Positions 45,260 through 53,883 are shown, counted from the first letter of the stretch. The stretch: 64,000 bases of DNA from Paraburkholderia phytofirmans OLGA172 (GCF_001634365.1 NZ_CP014579.1:3038001-3102000); one strand, 5' to 3'. Numbers and translations are program-made. Notes: generated by a model from the letters alone, not told the origin.

Positions 45260-46258
45260 TCAGATCGTGGGCGAGCCGCCGCGGCCGCGTTTGGACACAC
45301 GTTTGGCCGCAGGCTTGCCAGCGGCCGCCGCCATCCGCTGCTGCGCGACCTCGCGCACGGCATCGATGAACGCCCGCCCCACCGGCGACGGCTGCGTGTC
45401 CGAGCGCCGGATCAACCCCACGGGCTCGCCAGTGCCCGCGAACGGCAAGGGCAAACGCACCAGCATCCCGTGCGCCAGTTCATATTCGACGGCGCTCAGC
45501 GGCACGAACCACACCGCGTCGTTCTCCAGCGCCAATGCGCGCCCCGTCGACACCGACAGCACTTCGACAAACCCCGACAACGGCGGCACGCCCCATGCGC
45601 TCAACAGACTCTCAGCCGATTGCCGGATCAGCGTGCCGAACGGCGGCAGCACCACCGGATAATCCTCCAGCGACGTGGCCGGCAAGCCGGCCCCCAGCGC
45701 CAACGGATGCCCGGCGCGCACCACAGCAATCAACGGCTCACTGAAAAGCTGCTCGAAACTGAGCCCGACCATCCTTTCCGGGTCCGCCAGACGCCCGATC
45801 GCGAATTCGATCGTGCCGGCCTTCAGGCGTTCGAGCAATTCGGGATTGGCGCCGGTAGCAAGGCGCACGATCACGCGCGGCCAAAGGGCGGCGAACCGCT
45901 TCAGTGCCGGCGGCACTAGCGCGGCCGCGACGGTCGGCAGAATACCGATTTCCAGCGTGGCGGCCGCCGCGCCTTCCGCGCGCGCCAGTAAATCGACGCC
46001 TTGCCGCAACGCGCTGACACAAGCACTCGCATGCGGCATGAAGAGTTGCCCCTCGCGGGTCGGCACGGCGCCGTGGCGGCCGCGCTCGAACAGCTTCACG
46101 CCGAGAATCGCTTCCAGTTCAGCGACCGTCTTGGAGACTGCGGGCTGCGTAATGGACAGGCTTTCGGCGGCCCGCCCCACGCTGCCGAACTGGGCGACGG
46201 CCAGAAAGCACTGGAGATGTCGGAATTTGACGCGGCTGTCCGCGAGACTGCGTTGCAT
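45260..46258 (-). CDS. pcaQ: LysR-family protocatechuate regulator PcaQ
   Basis: A 332-aa LTTR with helix-turn-helix QCFLAVAQFGSVGRAAESLS and ITQPAVSKTVAELEAILGVK, then GVKLFERGRHGAVPTREGQ. The recognition helix and the GIEFAIGRLADPERM-like segment (TIEFAIGRLADPERMVGL) are PcaQ characteristics. It is divergent from pcaHG across a ~107-nt region containing an inverted repeat of the PcaQ type, so it very likely activates pcaHG in response to ring-cleavage products. A basic Ala/Lys/Arg tail extends the usual C-terminus. Confidence 0.88.
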   Translation of the reverse strand: MQRSLADSRVKFRHLQCFLAVAQFGSVGRAAESLSITQPAVSKTVAELEAILGVKLFERGRHGAVPTREGQLFMPHASACVSALRQGVDLLARAEGAAAATLEIGILPTVAAALVPPALKRFAALWPRVIVRLATGANPELLERLKAGTIEFAIGRLADPERMVGLSFEQLFSEPLIAVVRAGHPLALGAGLPATSLEDYPVVLPPFGTLIRQSAESLLSAWGVPPLSGFVEVLSVSTGRALALENDAVWFVPLSAVEYELAHGMLVRLPLPFAGTGEPVGLIRRSDTQPSPVGRAFIDAVREVAQQRMAAAAGKPAAKRVSKRGRGGSPTI

Positions 46259-46300
46259 AACGGCAGGTTATACGAAAAGGGCGAAAACGTCATTTTGCAT

Positions 46301-46313
46301 AACCTCTCAGGTT
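46301..46313. promoter_or_regulatory. Candidate PcaQ binding site
   Basis: AACCTCTCAGGTT, preceded by AT, is a perfect inverted repeat of AACCT with a 3-nt centre. The known PcaQ box is ATAACC then a short spacer then GGTTA-like; the spacer here is one base longer by that counting. It lies midway between pcaQ and pcaH. Confidence 0.7.
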
Positions 46314-46365
46314 GGATAAAGTCGCTTCATACGCTGTATCCCACAATTCCCCGAAGGAGACACTG

Positions 46366-47070
46366 ATGGACGAGTCCTTTCTCACCGCACGCGATTTCGC
46401 GTCCCACCCCGCCTACGTCTATCCCGGTTACGGTTCGTCGGTAAAACGCGGCCCGACGCGTCCGCTGATTCCGCTGAAGGAAAAGCTGCGCGACCAGCGC
46501 GTGCCGGTCTACGGCACAGAAGACCTCGGCGCGCTCGATCACGATCTGACGCGCAATGCGGTGCGTAACGGCGAGCCGCTCGGCGAGCGCATCATCGTGA
46601 CGGGCCGCGTACTCGACGAAGGCGGCCGTCCGGTGCGCAATACGCTGGTTGAGATCTGGCAAGCCAATGCCGCCGGCCGCTATGTGCACAAGAACGATCA
46701 GCACGACGCGCCGCTCGACCCGAACTTCCTCGGCGCCGGCCGCTGCATCACCGACAACGAAGGCCGCTATCGCTTTCTGACGATCAAACCGGGCGCTTAC
46801 CCTTGGGGCAATCACCCGAACGCGTGGCGTCCGAACCATATCCACTTCTCGCTGTTCGGCGACTATTTCGGCTCGCGCCTCGTCACCCAGATGTACTTCC
46901 CCGGCGACCCGCTGCTCGCCTTCGACCCGATTTTCCAGGGCACGCCCGAGCACGCCCGCGACCGCCTGATCGCAAACTTTTCGCTCGATACGACGCAGGA
47001 GGCCTATGCGCTCGGCTACGACTTCGACATCGTGCTGCGCGGCCGCAACGAAACTCCGATGGAGCGCTAA
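46366..47070 (+). CDS. pcaH: Protocatechuate 3,4-dioxygenase beta subunit
   Basis: A 234-aa intradiol dioxygenase subunit, ATG preceded by GAAGGAGAC. The iron site is visible: Tyr in AGRYVHKNDQH, Tyr in IKPGAYPWGNH, and the His pair in WRPNHIHFSLFG. It opens the ring of protocatechuate to 3-carboxy-cis,cis-muconate as an alpha/beta heteromer with PcaG. The alpha-subunit gene follows after 3 nt. Confidence 0.97.
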   Translation: MDESFLTARDFASHPAYVYPGYGSSVKRGPTRPLIPLKEKLRDQRVPVYGTEDLGALDHDLTRNAVRNGEPLGERIIVTGRVLDEGGRPVRNTLVEIWQANAAGRYVHKNDQHDAPLDPNFLGAGRCITDNEGRYRFLTIKPGAYPWGNHPNAWRPNHIHFSLFGDYFGSRLVTQMYFPGDPLLAFDPIFQGTPEHARDRLIANFSLDTTQEAYALGYDFDIVLRGRNETPMER

Positions 47071-47073
47071 GCC

Positions 47074-47661
47074 ATGACGACCCTCAAGCAAACGCCTTCG
47101 CAAACGGTTGGACCGTACTTCGCCTACGGTCTGTGTCCGCAGCAATACGACTTCGACTTCAAGAGCCTGTTTACGCCGGTTCTGGCGGACCGTGAAGCGG
47201 CCGGCGAGCACATCACGATCGTCGGCCAGGTGTTCGACGGCGACGGCAAAGTGATCGGCGACGCTATGCTGGAAGTGTCGCAGGTGGACGCGCAAGGCCA
47301 CTACCCGGAATCACGCGAGGAAATCCTGAAGACTGGCTTCCGCGGCTTCGCTCGCGTCGGCACGGGGACGGATCCGCAGAAGCGCTTTGTCGTTGAAACG
47401 GTGAAACCGGGCCGCGCAAGCCCGGACGAAGCGCCGCATCTGAATGTAATCGTGACGATGCGCGGCATGCTGCTGCACACGTTCACGCGCGTCTATTTCG
47501 AGGACGAAGCCGAGGCAAATGAACAGGACACCGTGCTGGCAGCGGTTCCGGCGGATCGGCGTGGCACGCTGATCGCGCGTCGCGAGCCGAATGCGGCCAA
47601 TGTGTACCGGTTCGATATTTATATGCAGGGTGACAAGGAAACCGTGTTTTTCGACCTGTGA
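47074..47661 (+). CDS. pcaG: Protocatechuate 3,4-dioxygenase alpha subunit
   Basis: A 195-aa intradiol family subunit: TPSQTVGPYFAYGLCPQQYD at the N-terminus and PHLNVIVTMRGMLLHTFTRV in the core, with the iron-binding Tyr/His set replaced as expected for the non-catalytic alpha chain. Its start lies 3 nt after the pcaH stop, so translation is coupled. The operon ends here, followed by a terminator hairpin at 47747. Confidence 0.96.
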   Translation: MTTLKQTPSQTVGPYFAYGLCPQQYDFDFKSLFTPVLADREAAGEHITIVGQVFDGDGKVIGDAMLEVSQVDAQGHYPESREEILKTGFRGFARVGTGTDPQKRFVVETVKPGRASPDEAPHLNVIVTMRGMLLHTFTRVYFEDEAEANEQDTVLAAVPADRRGTLIARREPNAANVYRFDIYMQGDKETVFFDL

Positions 47662-47746
47662 CGCGGATTTTCTATACTTTCATATAGCTTTCGCATACAC
47701 TCGACATGATCCGTCTAGCGACTGGATCGCGAAACTCCGAGTATTT

Positions 47747-47773
47747 AAGCCCGCCCCGCGCGGGCTTTTTTTT
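47747..47773 (+). terminator. Rho-independent terminator of pcaHG
   Basis: AAGCCCGC pairs with GCGGGCTT around a 5-nt loop, followed by a run of eight T residues. Confidence 0.9.
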
Positions 47774-47949
47774 GGCTCTTGCGCCTGCGCGGCTATCAAT
47801 TCGGATGCCGAAAAAATTCAGCATAACTCGATCAGCGTGCTTTTCAGTGAACACTGAACGCCCCGCCGATATTCAGCCACAGCAAGCCGCACGACGTGTG
47901 TAGCGCAGCCGCACAGGAAAACGATTCACAGAGGAAGCTGAGGCCACGC

Positions 47950-48213
47950 TCAACAGCGGAAATGGTCGATGTTCTGTCCAGCGTAGATCGCGCGCGCGAG
48001 CCAATCTGGCTTATCGCCATGACCGTCCCACGTATTGCCGAAGGCGTCGCGATACATCACTGCCCGGACTGCGGCTTTGTCGGCCTCGATCGCATCGGCA
48101 AGCGCTTCCATCGAAATGCCGTATTCGTCCATGCGTCGGCGGATCCACACGATCAGGCGCTCACGCGCATTCCCGTCGAGGTCGAACAGCCGTTGTTCTT
48201 CTCGCTCTTTCAT
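47950..48213 (-). CDS. Small H-NS-like nucleoid protein (divergent)
   Basis: An 87-aa protein. A short N-terminal helical part (RERLIVWIRRRMDEYGISME, ALADAIEADKAAVRAV) leads to MYRDAFGNTWDGHGDKPDWL and a terminal AGQNIDHFRC. That C-terminus keeps the YRDxxGxTWxGxGxxPxWL frame of Burkholderia H-NS proteins, but the core TWSGRGRxP loop that inserts into AT-rich DNA has become TWDGHGDKP, losing both Arg. It stands at the border of the AT-richer T6SS island and may be a diverged or modulator form. ATG 48213 lacks a strong ribosome site. Confidence 0.7.
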   Translation of the reverse strand: MKEREEQRLFDLDGNARERLIVWIRRRMDEYGISMEALADAIEADKAAVRAVMYRDAFGNTWDGHGDKPDWLARAIYAGQNIDHFRC

Positions 48214-48250
48214 AACGTACCGGTTTCGCGGCTGATAGTGCTCGCGTTCG

Positions 48251-48283
48251 AAAAACAAAAAGCTTCGCTAAACAACGCGAAGC
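48251..48283 (-). terminator. Hairpin with T-run, minus strand
   Basis: GCTTCGC and GCGAAGC pair around 8 nt; on the minus strand the stem is followed by TTTTTGTTTTT. It lies upstream of the H-NS-like gene, so it would stop transcription entering from the island. A second perfect hairpin (CCCGATGCG / CGCATCGGG, 48334-48359) lies next to it. Confidence 0.7.
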
Positions 48284-48839
48284 CTATGCGTGAATCAGAT
48301 GGGTTGAGTGCAAATCGAACTCACAGTGCCTCTCCCGATGCGTGACAACTCGCATCGGGAATCATGCCCAATCAATCCTGGATTTATGGGAATTCGTCGG
48401 CAAACGGCTCGAATCGCACCCGGTCGGCCTTGCTGTGCCAAGGCTGCTTTTGCGTATGGGAGGTGATTCTAGCATCCAATTTCCGCCGCTTGCAGCAACT
48501 GATTGAGCTTGCCCCCGAAAAACGAATCCCTTGCTGAGCAGGTAAACTCAAGCAAGGAGAAGGACGATGACAGGCAAGGCAAAGCGGGCACAGTACACGC
48601 TCGAATTCAAGCTGGAAGCCGTGCGACTGGTCAAGGCCGGACAAAGCATGGCGGCCGTGGCGGCGACACTGGGTGTTGTTGAACAGACGCTGTACAACTG
48701 GATAAAGGCTGAGCGGGAAGGCAGGCTGGCGGGCGCTGGCACGAAGCCTGTGAGCCCAGAACAGATGGAACTGGCGCGGCTGCGTGCGGAAGTGGCTCGC
48801 CTGAAGATGGAGCGGGATATTTTAAAAAACCGCCCTACG

Positions 48840-49040
48840 CGCTTGCGCGCGCCCCTCATGAGTAGAAACTCCCGGGGAGTACACTCGATGCACGCAGAGA
48901 CAGTGGCCGTAAGCTTCTTGGAGGTATGAACCCCGTCAAAAAACCTGGCCCAGGGGAAGCTGCGGACTCATCTGTGGCGGCGTCTTCGGGCGACCCCGTT
49001 TAGGAAATTGATCTATTCCGAGTCCCCGTCCTGCGCCTGA
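48840..49040 (+). ncRNA. Candidate bridge RNA region of the IS110 element
   Basis: IS110-group elements encode a bridge RNA in the non-coding left end upstream of the recombinase. The ~200 nt here have no credible protein frame and include GC-rich self-complementary stretches. Position is the only evidence; loops matching target and donor were not derived. Confidence 0.4.
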
Positions 49041-49058
49041 TTATCCAGGAGGTGGGTG

Positions 49059-50414
49059 ATGCCAAAAGACCGAACACGATCCAAGCCCTCAGGGTTGCCG
49101 ATCATTCATCCGTTTGCAGCCGGTATTGATATCGGTTCACGGTTCCATGTTGTCGCCGTGAGTCCAGATCTGTGCGACGAGCCGGTGCAGACATTCCAGG
49201 CATTTACGAGCGATTTGCAACGCATGGCGGACTGGCTCGTCGCGACCGGCACAAAGACGGTTGTGATGGAATCGACCGGCGTGTACTGGGTCGCCGCCTA
49301 CGAGGTGCTGGAGTCCCGGGGCCTTGAAGTCGTTCTTGCCAATGCACGCGAGGCGCGCGCAGTCCCTGGAAGAAAGAGTGATGTCAACGACGCACAATGG
49401 CTGCAGCGACTGCACGCGTGTGGGCTACTACGGGCAAGTTTCCGGCCTGGGCGCGACATCGCGGAATTACGCGCATACCTGCGTTGCCGCGAAAGGCATA
49501 CTGACTATGCCGCCGCGCATATCCAGCACATGCAGAAAGCGCTGACCTTCATGAATATCCAGTTGCACCACGTGATCACGGATATCACGGGCGTCACTGG
49601 AATGCGGATCGTCCGCGCGATCGTCGCCGGCGAACGCGATCCAGACCGGCTGGCGGCGATGCGCGACGTCCGCTGCAAGGAAAGCCTTGAGACCATTCGT
49701 AGTGCACTGGTGGGCAACTACCAGCCCGAGCACGTATTCGCCTTGAAGCAGGCGCTTGCGCTGTATGACTTTTACCAGCGGTGTATCGACGAGTGCGATG
49801 TTGAGATCGAACGCGCTGTCGCGATTCTCAATATCGCTCACCCGATTCCGGATGCGCCGTTGCCGAAGGCGAAGCATCGCAGCAAGCTGCCCAGCGATCC
49901 CAACTTTGATGTGCGCACGGCCATGTACCAACTGGCGGGGACCGACCTGACGCAAATTCACGGCATCGGCCCATTCCTTGCACTGCGCCTGATTGGCGAA
50001 TGTGGAACGGACTTGAGCCGATGGCCAACCGCCAAACATTTCACTTCATGGCTCACGCTTTCGCCCGGCTGCAAGATCAGCGGTGGCAAGGTGCTGTCAT
50101 CGCACACGCGCAAAACAAGCAGTCGCATCACAGTCGCCCTGAGGCTTGCGGCGGTGACCGTTGGAAGAAGCAATACCGCGCTTGGTGCATTCTACCGGCG
50201 CCTCGCCGGGCGCATCGGCAACGCCAAGGCCGTGACCGCGACGGCGCGCAAGATCGCTGTCCTGTTTTATAACGCGATGCGCTATGGCATGGACTATCGC
50301 GACCCGGGTGCGGATCATTACGAGCAGCAGTACAGGGACCGCGTCATCAAACAGCTTCATCGCCGCGCGGCGCAATTTGGGTATTCACTGCAACCTCAGG
50401 ACTCGCCAGCGTGA
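49059..50414 (+). CDS. IS110-family DEDD/serine recombinase
   Basis: A 451-aa transposase with AGGAGGTG upstream of the ATG (a GTG just before it is less likely). The N-terminal RuvC-like DEDD domain has AAGIDIGSRFHVVAVS, VVMESTGVYWVAAYEVLESR and GRKSDVNDAQWLQRLHACGL; the C-terminal Transposase_20 domain has IHGIGPFLALRLIGECGTD and the serine in TLSPGCKISGGKVLSSH. Both parts appear complete, so the enzyme may be active. Confidence 0.95.
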   Translation: MPKDRTRSKPSGLPIIHPFAAGIDIGSRFHVVAVSPDLCDEPVQTFQAFTSDLQRMADWLVATGTKTVVMESTGVYWVAAYEVLESRGLEVVLANAREARAVPGRKSDVNDAQWLQRLHACGLLRASFRPGRDIAELRAYLRCRERHTDYAAAHIQHMQKALTFMNIQLHHVITDITGVTGMRIVRAIVAGERDPDRLAAMRDVRCKESLETIRSALVGNYQPEHVFALKQALALYDFYQRCIDECDVEIERAVAILNIAHPIPDAPLPKAKHRSKLPSDPNFDVRTAMYQLAGTDLTQIHGIGPFLALRLIGECGTDLSRWPTAKHFTSWLTLSPGCKISGGKVLSSHTRKTSSRITVALRLAAVTVGRSNTALGAFYRRLAGRIGNAKAVTATARKIAVLFYNAMRYGMDYRDPGADHYEQQYRDRVIKQLHRRAAQFGYSLQPQDSPA

Positions 50415-50462
50415 AGGTGTGTTTCTTAGGAAAGCCGCAGCGTACTTCGCGAAGGAGTCGAT

Positions 50463-51353
50463 GTGAAGTGCGCGTTCATTGACCGGAATCGACACCACTG
50501 GCCAGTTTCAGTACTGTGTGAAGCGCTCGAAGTCAGCCCCAGCGGATATCATCAGCGCCAGCAACGCAGCGCCAAGGACAAGCCGCAAAGAGGCTACATG
50601 AGCAACGATGCCCTGCTCGCGCACATCAAGGCGATTCACGCGCAGGTCAAGGGCGAATACGGCTGGCCGCGCATGTGGAAGGAACTGCTCGCGCGCGGCG
50701 TGCGCGTGGGCAAGGAGCGGGTTCGCAAGCTGATGGCGCAGCATGGCATTCGTGCACGGCACAAGCGCAAGTACATCGCGACGACGAACTCGAATCACAA
50801 CCTGCCGGTTGCACCGAATCTACTGGGGCGCGACTTCACGGCGTCGGCGCCGAATCAGGTCTGGACGAGCGATATTACCTATCTGGCGACAGCCGAAGGC
50901 TGGGTGTACCTCGCGGTCATCATCGACATGTTCAGCCGGCAGGTGGTGGGCTGGTCGATGCAGCCGCACATGAAAGCGGAGTTGGTCACAGACGCGCTAC
51001 GCATGGCGTGGTTCCGGCGTCGCCCCGAGGCTGGTGTAATCGTGCATAGCGACCGGGGCAGCCAGTATTGCGGCGGCCTGTTCCGGGACACGCTGAAGGC
51101 CTACGGCATGCGCTCGTCGATGAGCCGACGCGGCGATTGCTGGGACAACGCGCCGACGGAAAGCCTGTGGGGTTCGCTGAAGGTAGCTCGTATGCATGGA
51201 CGACACTTCACCACGCGGCGTGCTGCAATGGATGAGGTGATTGACTGGCTGAGCTTTTACAATGCACGCCGGTTGCACTCGACACTCGACTACGTCAGTC
51301 CCATGACATTCGAGAAAAACTGGTTCGCGGCTCAGCAGGGACGAGCCGCATAA
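50463..51353 (+). CDS. IS3-family transposase OrfB (rve/DDE integrase)
   Basis: A 296-aa DDE transposase. GTG start overlaps the orfA stop (ATGTGA), as normal in this group, where a frameshift makes the OrfAB fusion. An HTH_21-like N-terminus (GEYGWPRMWKELLARGVRVG) precedes the catalytic core with Asp in VWTSDITYLA, Asp in VIVHSDRGSQY and Glu in DNAPTESLWGSLK. The gene itself is intact, but without complete OrfA the element is probably immobile unless helped in trans. Confidence 0.95.
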   Translation: MKCAFIDRNRHHWPVSVLCEALEVSPSGYHQRQQRSAKDKPQRGYMSNDALLAHIKAIHAQVKGEYGWPRMWKELLARGVRVGKERVRKLMAQHGIRARHKRKYIATTNSNHNLPVAPNLLGRDFTASAPNQVWTSDITYLATAEGWVYLAVIIDMFSRQVVGWSMQPHMKAELVTDALRMAWFRRRPEAGVIVHSDRGSQYCGGLFRDTLKAYGMRSSMSRRGDCWDNAPTESLWGSLKVARMHGRHFTTRRAAMDEVIDWLSFYNARRLHSTLDYVSPMTFEKNWFAAQQGRAA

Positions 51354-51869
51354 TTCCCTCGGTTATGGGATTCGCGGAACGGGGGCAAGGTCAGGATGGT
51401 TAAGCGCGGATGAAATTGCAAAGACGATGCCTAAGTTTCCTTTCTATGGGCAACAAGGCGGAATGCGCGTTGCGTTTGTCACAGGTGGTGACAATACAAT
51501 GCGGCTTGAAGCGGTTAAGTCCAGTCAGGCACGATATGTTGTTCACTTAAATCGGACCATCCGTAAATACGGCCTAGACACGCCGCAACGAAAAACGATA
51601 TTTCTCGCTCAGACGAACTGGGAAACTGCGCAGTGGCGCAGCTTTCCAAACCGTCCAATTATGCACGAATGGGGGTACGGGGCATACGTTCTCCATGCTC
51701 CAGCAACGCAATACTATGGGGCGTTTTATGGCCGAGGCGCAATGCAGTTGACGTGGGCGAAAAATTACGCTGATTATCAGGAATTCTGCGGCCCACAGTT
51801 GCTTCCCGCGCATGTGGGCGCCTATGACGATCGTCTTTCTCCGCAACATCCGAGAATCACGTCTACTTC

Positions 51870-53506
51870 GTCGGCCCTGCAAAATTCAGTTTGCTTGACG
51901 CACGACGCCGATCGGGTATTTTGTCGGAGCGGGACGATTAGCCCGCCGGAAGCGTTCCCGGTGCGCAAGCAGCGGATGCGACAGGACATCGGCGATCGAA
52001 TGCAGCCAGGCGAGGACAAAAAAGATGGGCCCCAGACCCAGGCGAACAATCGCGCGTAACAGCCAGCGCAGGTTGTAGCCCGTGGCGCACAGCACGGCAT
52101 GCAGCGCATCGCCGGTTTGTCCTTTGAGCCAGCAGCGACGCATACCGTGGTCGTGCTTCACATGGCCGATGATCGGTTCAATCGCCTGGCGTCGCTTGAG
52201 CCAACGTCGCTGCGTGCTGGTCAGTGTCTTGTGTTTGCCGCGATGAATCAGGTGTACTGATGATACCTCCACGTCGACGCCGCGAAACCCGAGATCGACC
52301 AACACGGTCTTCGGCTGTGGTGTACCGGGCAGGTCCTGCAACAGAATGGAGCTCTGTTCGAGTTGCTCGGCCAGCGTATGGCCGTCATAGGGGTTGCCGG
52401 GGAACGCCCGCGCACCGACGATCAACCCTTGTTTCTCCGTGATCGCGAGGCTCACCTTGACACCGAACTCGTAGGGCTGGCGTGCCTTTCCTTTCCCAAT
52501 GCATTCAACTTCAGGCGCATGCAGTGCGTAGAGTTTGTTCTTGTCCTTTGGACGTTGGTGGCAAATGCGCCAGGCCCGCTCAAGCCAGACGCGCAGTTGT
52601 GCCTGCCGTTCGTCTGAAGCTCCAGACAGCTTGCGTTCGATATCGCGCAGCAACCGTCCCAGTACCGTGCGCTGACGCTTGAGTACACGACGCAGGCGCC
52701 TGAACTGCTTCGCATGGGCATAGCCGCCCGCGCGGCGACGCAGTCGCTTGCCTTCGCGCTCGTACGTTTGCTTCAGCCCCAACCCTGCGCGTTGCGCCAA
52801 CTGAACGAGTCTGGCCCGCGCCACCTCAAGCAGACGGCTGTCGGTCGGATACGCAATCGCCTTCTCCTGCACCGTGGTGTCGACAATTACGCGCTCGAAT
52901 TCGACCGGCGTCACCGCCTTCATCTGCACTGCAGCCGCGATCGTCGCCGCGAGCAGTTCCTCGACACCGGCTTCGCCCAGCGCCTGCCGAAAGCGCACCA
53001 GGTTGGTCGGGTCGCACGGCAGACGCGGCTGGAAATACTCCTCGCCGCAGAAGAACTGAAAGTACACGTCCTGTGCCCAGCGCTCGCACACCGTTTCGTC
53101 ACTCTCGTTGTAGGCGTGCTTCAGGTACAGCAGACCCACCATCAGCCGCATAGGCAAGCGCGGACGTCCAGCCGCACTGATGCCACCGGCAAATTCCAGC
53201 GAGTTCGAGCCAAACAGGTCAACCGCTTCGCTCACCCGTCCATCGCGTGAACGTCGCTCGAACAGGGGAGCAAGCGTCGTTTCGATTGAAGCCCATGACA
53301 CCTTCGTTGCCAACACGGCAAGCGGGTGACGTAGATCAATCATCGCGTCCAGACGGCTACGAAAGAAATCAGGCGTGCTCATTGGCGACCACTCCGAAAC
53401 TCCCAGAATCTTTATCAGATCGATATTCGTTCTGGGAGTTCTCTTACCCGCCGACAAACTGCATCGCCAAGCCAGGCGGGGCCTCACGAACTTCTGCAAG
53501 GCCGAC
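51870..53506 (-). mobile_element. IS5-family insertion sequence, copy 1 (1637 bp)
   Basis: Ends start GTCGGCC(C/T)TGCA and form imperfect inverted repeats. A perfect 6-bp target duplication TACTTC flanks it (51864-51869 and 53507-53512). It sits in the lysozyme-like effector gene. The copy at 58453-60089 has the same length and opposite orientation. Confidence 0.95.
51886..53382 (-). CDS. IS5-family transposase (copy 1)
   Basis: A 498-aa DDE transposase. The N-terminal DUF772-type domain (RLPMRLMVGLLYLKHAYNES, ERWAQDVYFQFFCGEEYFQP) is followed by catalytic Asp in VIVDTTVQEKAIAYPTDSR, Asp in VLVDLGFRGVDVE and Glu in RRQAIEPIIGHVKHDHGMRR. Start ATG 53382 chosen by the conserved MSTPDFFRSRLDAMIDLRHP. 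It differs from copy 2 at four residues only (V/M, I/V, K/R, K/R), so both insertions are recent. Confidence 0.95.
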   Translation of the reverse strand: MSTPDFFRSRLDAMIDLRHPLAVLATKVSWASIETTLAPLFERRSRDGRVSEAVDLFGSNSLEFAGGISAAGRPRLPMRLMVGLLYLKHAYNESDETVCERWAQDVYFQFFCGEEYFQPRLPCDPTNLVRFRQALGEAGVEELLAATIAAAVQMKAVTPVEFERVIVDTTVQEKAIAYPTDSRLLEVARARLVQLAQRAGLGLKQTYEREGKRLRRRAGGYAHAKQFRRLRRVLKRQRTVLGRLLRDIERKLSGASDERQAQLRVWLERAWRICHQRPKDKNKLYALHAPEVECIGKGKARQPYEFGVKVSLAITEKQGLIVGARAFPGNPYDGHTLAEQLEQSSILLQDLPGTPQPKTVLVDLGFRGVDVEVSSVHLIHRGKHKTLTSTQRRWLKRRQAIEPIIGHVKHDHGMRRCWLKGQTGDALHAVLCATGYNLRWLLRAIVRLGLGPIFFVLAWLHSIADVLSHPLLAHRERFRRANRPAPTKYPIGVVRQAN

Positions 53507-53883
53507 TACTTCAAGGCACTGGACTGTTGCCCCCGCTGATCACGGAACGCAGATTCAGTGGGCACCACGTTACGACCCCAATATTGTCGCGGACGATCCA
53601 ATGCACGCTTGTAATTCAGCGGGATTCTATTGGGTTGCCCGACCGTTCCAGGCAGGGGTAAATATAAGTCGGAAGGCAGATCAACCGTGGAGTGCCAGCA
53701 CGATCCACGACGTCAATCGAGGGGTAAATGGCGGTGGGAACGGTGCAGCGGAGCGACATGCATATTCTGCCTTTGCTGCGCGCCTCCTGCTTGACGCGGT
53801 GGACAATCAGAATCCCCAAGTCATCGCGGCGCCGAGCGGTGCCGTCCGCGTTGATTTTACCGAAATTGAATAGATAACAAAAC

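Larger units (their letters stand above)
48826..50431 (+). mobile_element. IS110-family element inserted in IS3 orfA
   Basis: Boundaries are estimated from where OrfA coding is broken (after ...GATATTTTAAA) and resumes (GGAAAGCCGCAG...). About 230 nt of non-coding left end precede the recombinase and fewer than 20 nt follow it, the layout of IS110-group (not IS1111-group) elements. No terminal inverted repeats are obvious, as usual for this family. Confidence 0.8.
48567..50465 (+). pseudogene. IS3-family OrfA, interrupted by IS110
   Basis: MTGKAKRAQYTLEFKLEAVR, AAVAATLGVVEQTLYNWIKA (helix-turn-helix) and a leucine-zipper stretch ending LKMERDIL are the N-terminal ~88 residues; the frame then runs into foreign sequence. 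The lost end, KAAAYFAKESM-stop, is found at 50.43-50.465 kb beyond the IS110 element. CAAGGAGAAGG precedes the ATG. Confidence 0.88.
48504..51393 (+). mobile_element. IS3-family element carrying a nested IS110-family element
   Basis: Terminal inverted repeats are TGAGCTTGCCCCCG at the left and, in reverse complement, TGACCTTGCCCCCG at the right; both continue to GAATCCC. Inside are orfA and orfB of an IS3-family element, with orfA split by an IS110-family insertion. Without that insertion it would be about 1.28 kb, normal for the family. Flanking bases are GAT (left) and GGA (right), so no clear target duplication is seen. It interrupts the lysozyme-like effector gene in frame. Confidence 0.85.
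48363..53873 (+). pseudogene. GH19/lysozyme-like T6SS effector gene split in three by insertions
   Basis: The pieces are 48363-48503, 51394-51869 and 53513-53873. The first reads SILDLWEFVGKRLESHPVGL and MGGDSSIQFPPLAATD; the second continues in the same frame GWLSADEIAKTMPKFPFYGQ, then FLAQTNWETAQW and FYGRGAMQLTWAKNYADYQE, the chitinase/GH19-type lysozyme core with its predicted catalytic Glu; the third continues WAPRYDPNIVADD, ACNSAGFYWVAR and STIHDVNRGVNGGGN. Removing the IS5-family element plus one 6-bp repeat restores ITSTS|RHW exactly. A peptidoglycan-degrading T6SS toxin is inferred from the fold and from the PAAR/VgrG-type neighbours. The true 5' end is unclear and may be lost. Confidence 0.75.

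Noticed and set aside
48300..48330. tRNA-like T-loop on the minus strand (GAGTTCGATTTGCACTC)
   Set aside because: Stem pairing is poor and no other tRNA arms can be placed; the region codes in part for the upstream end of the effector frame.
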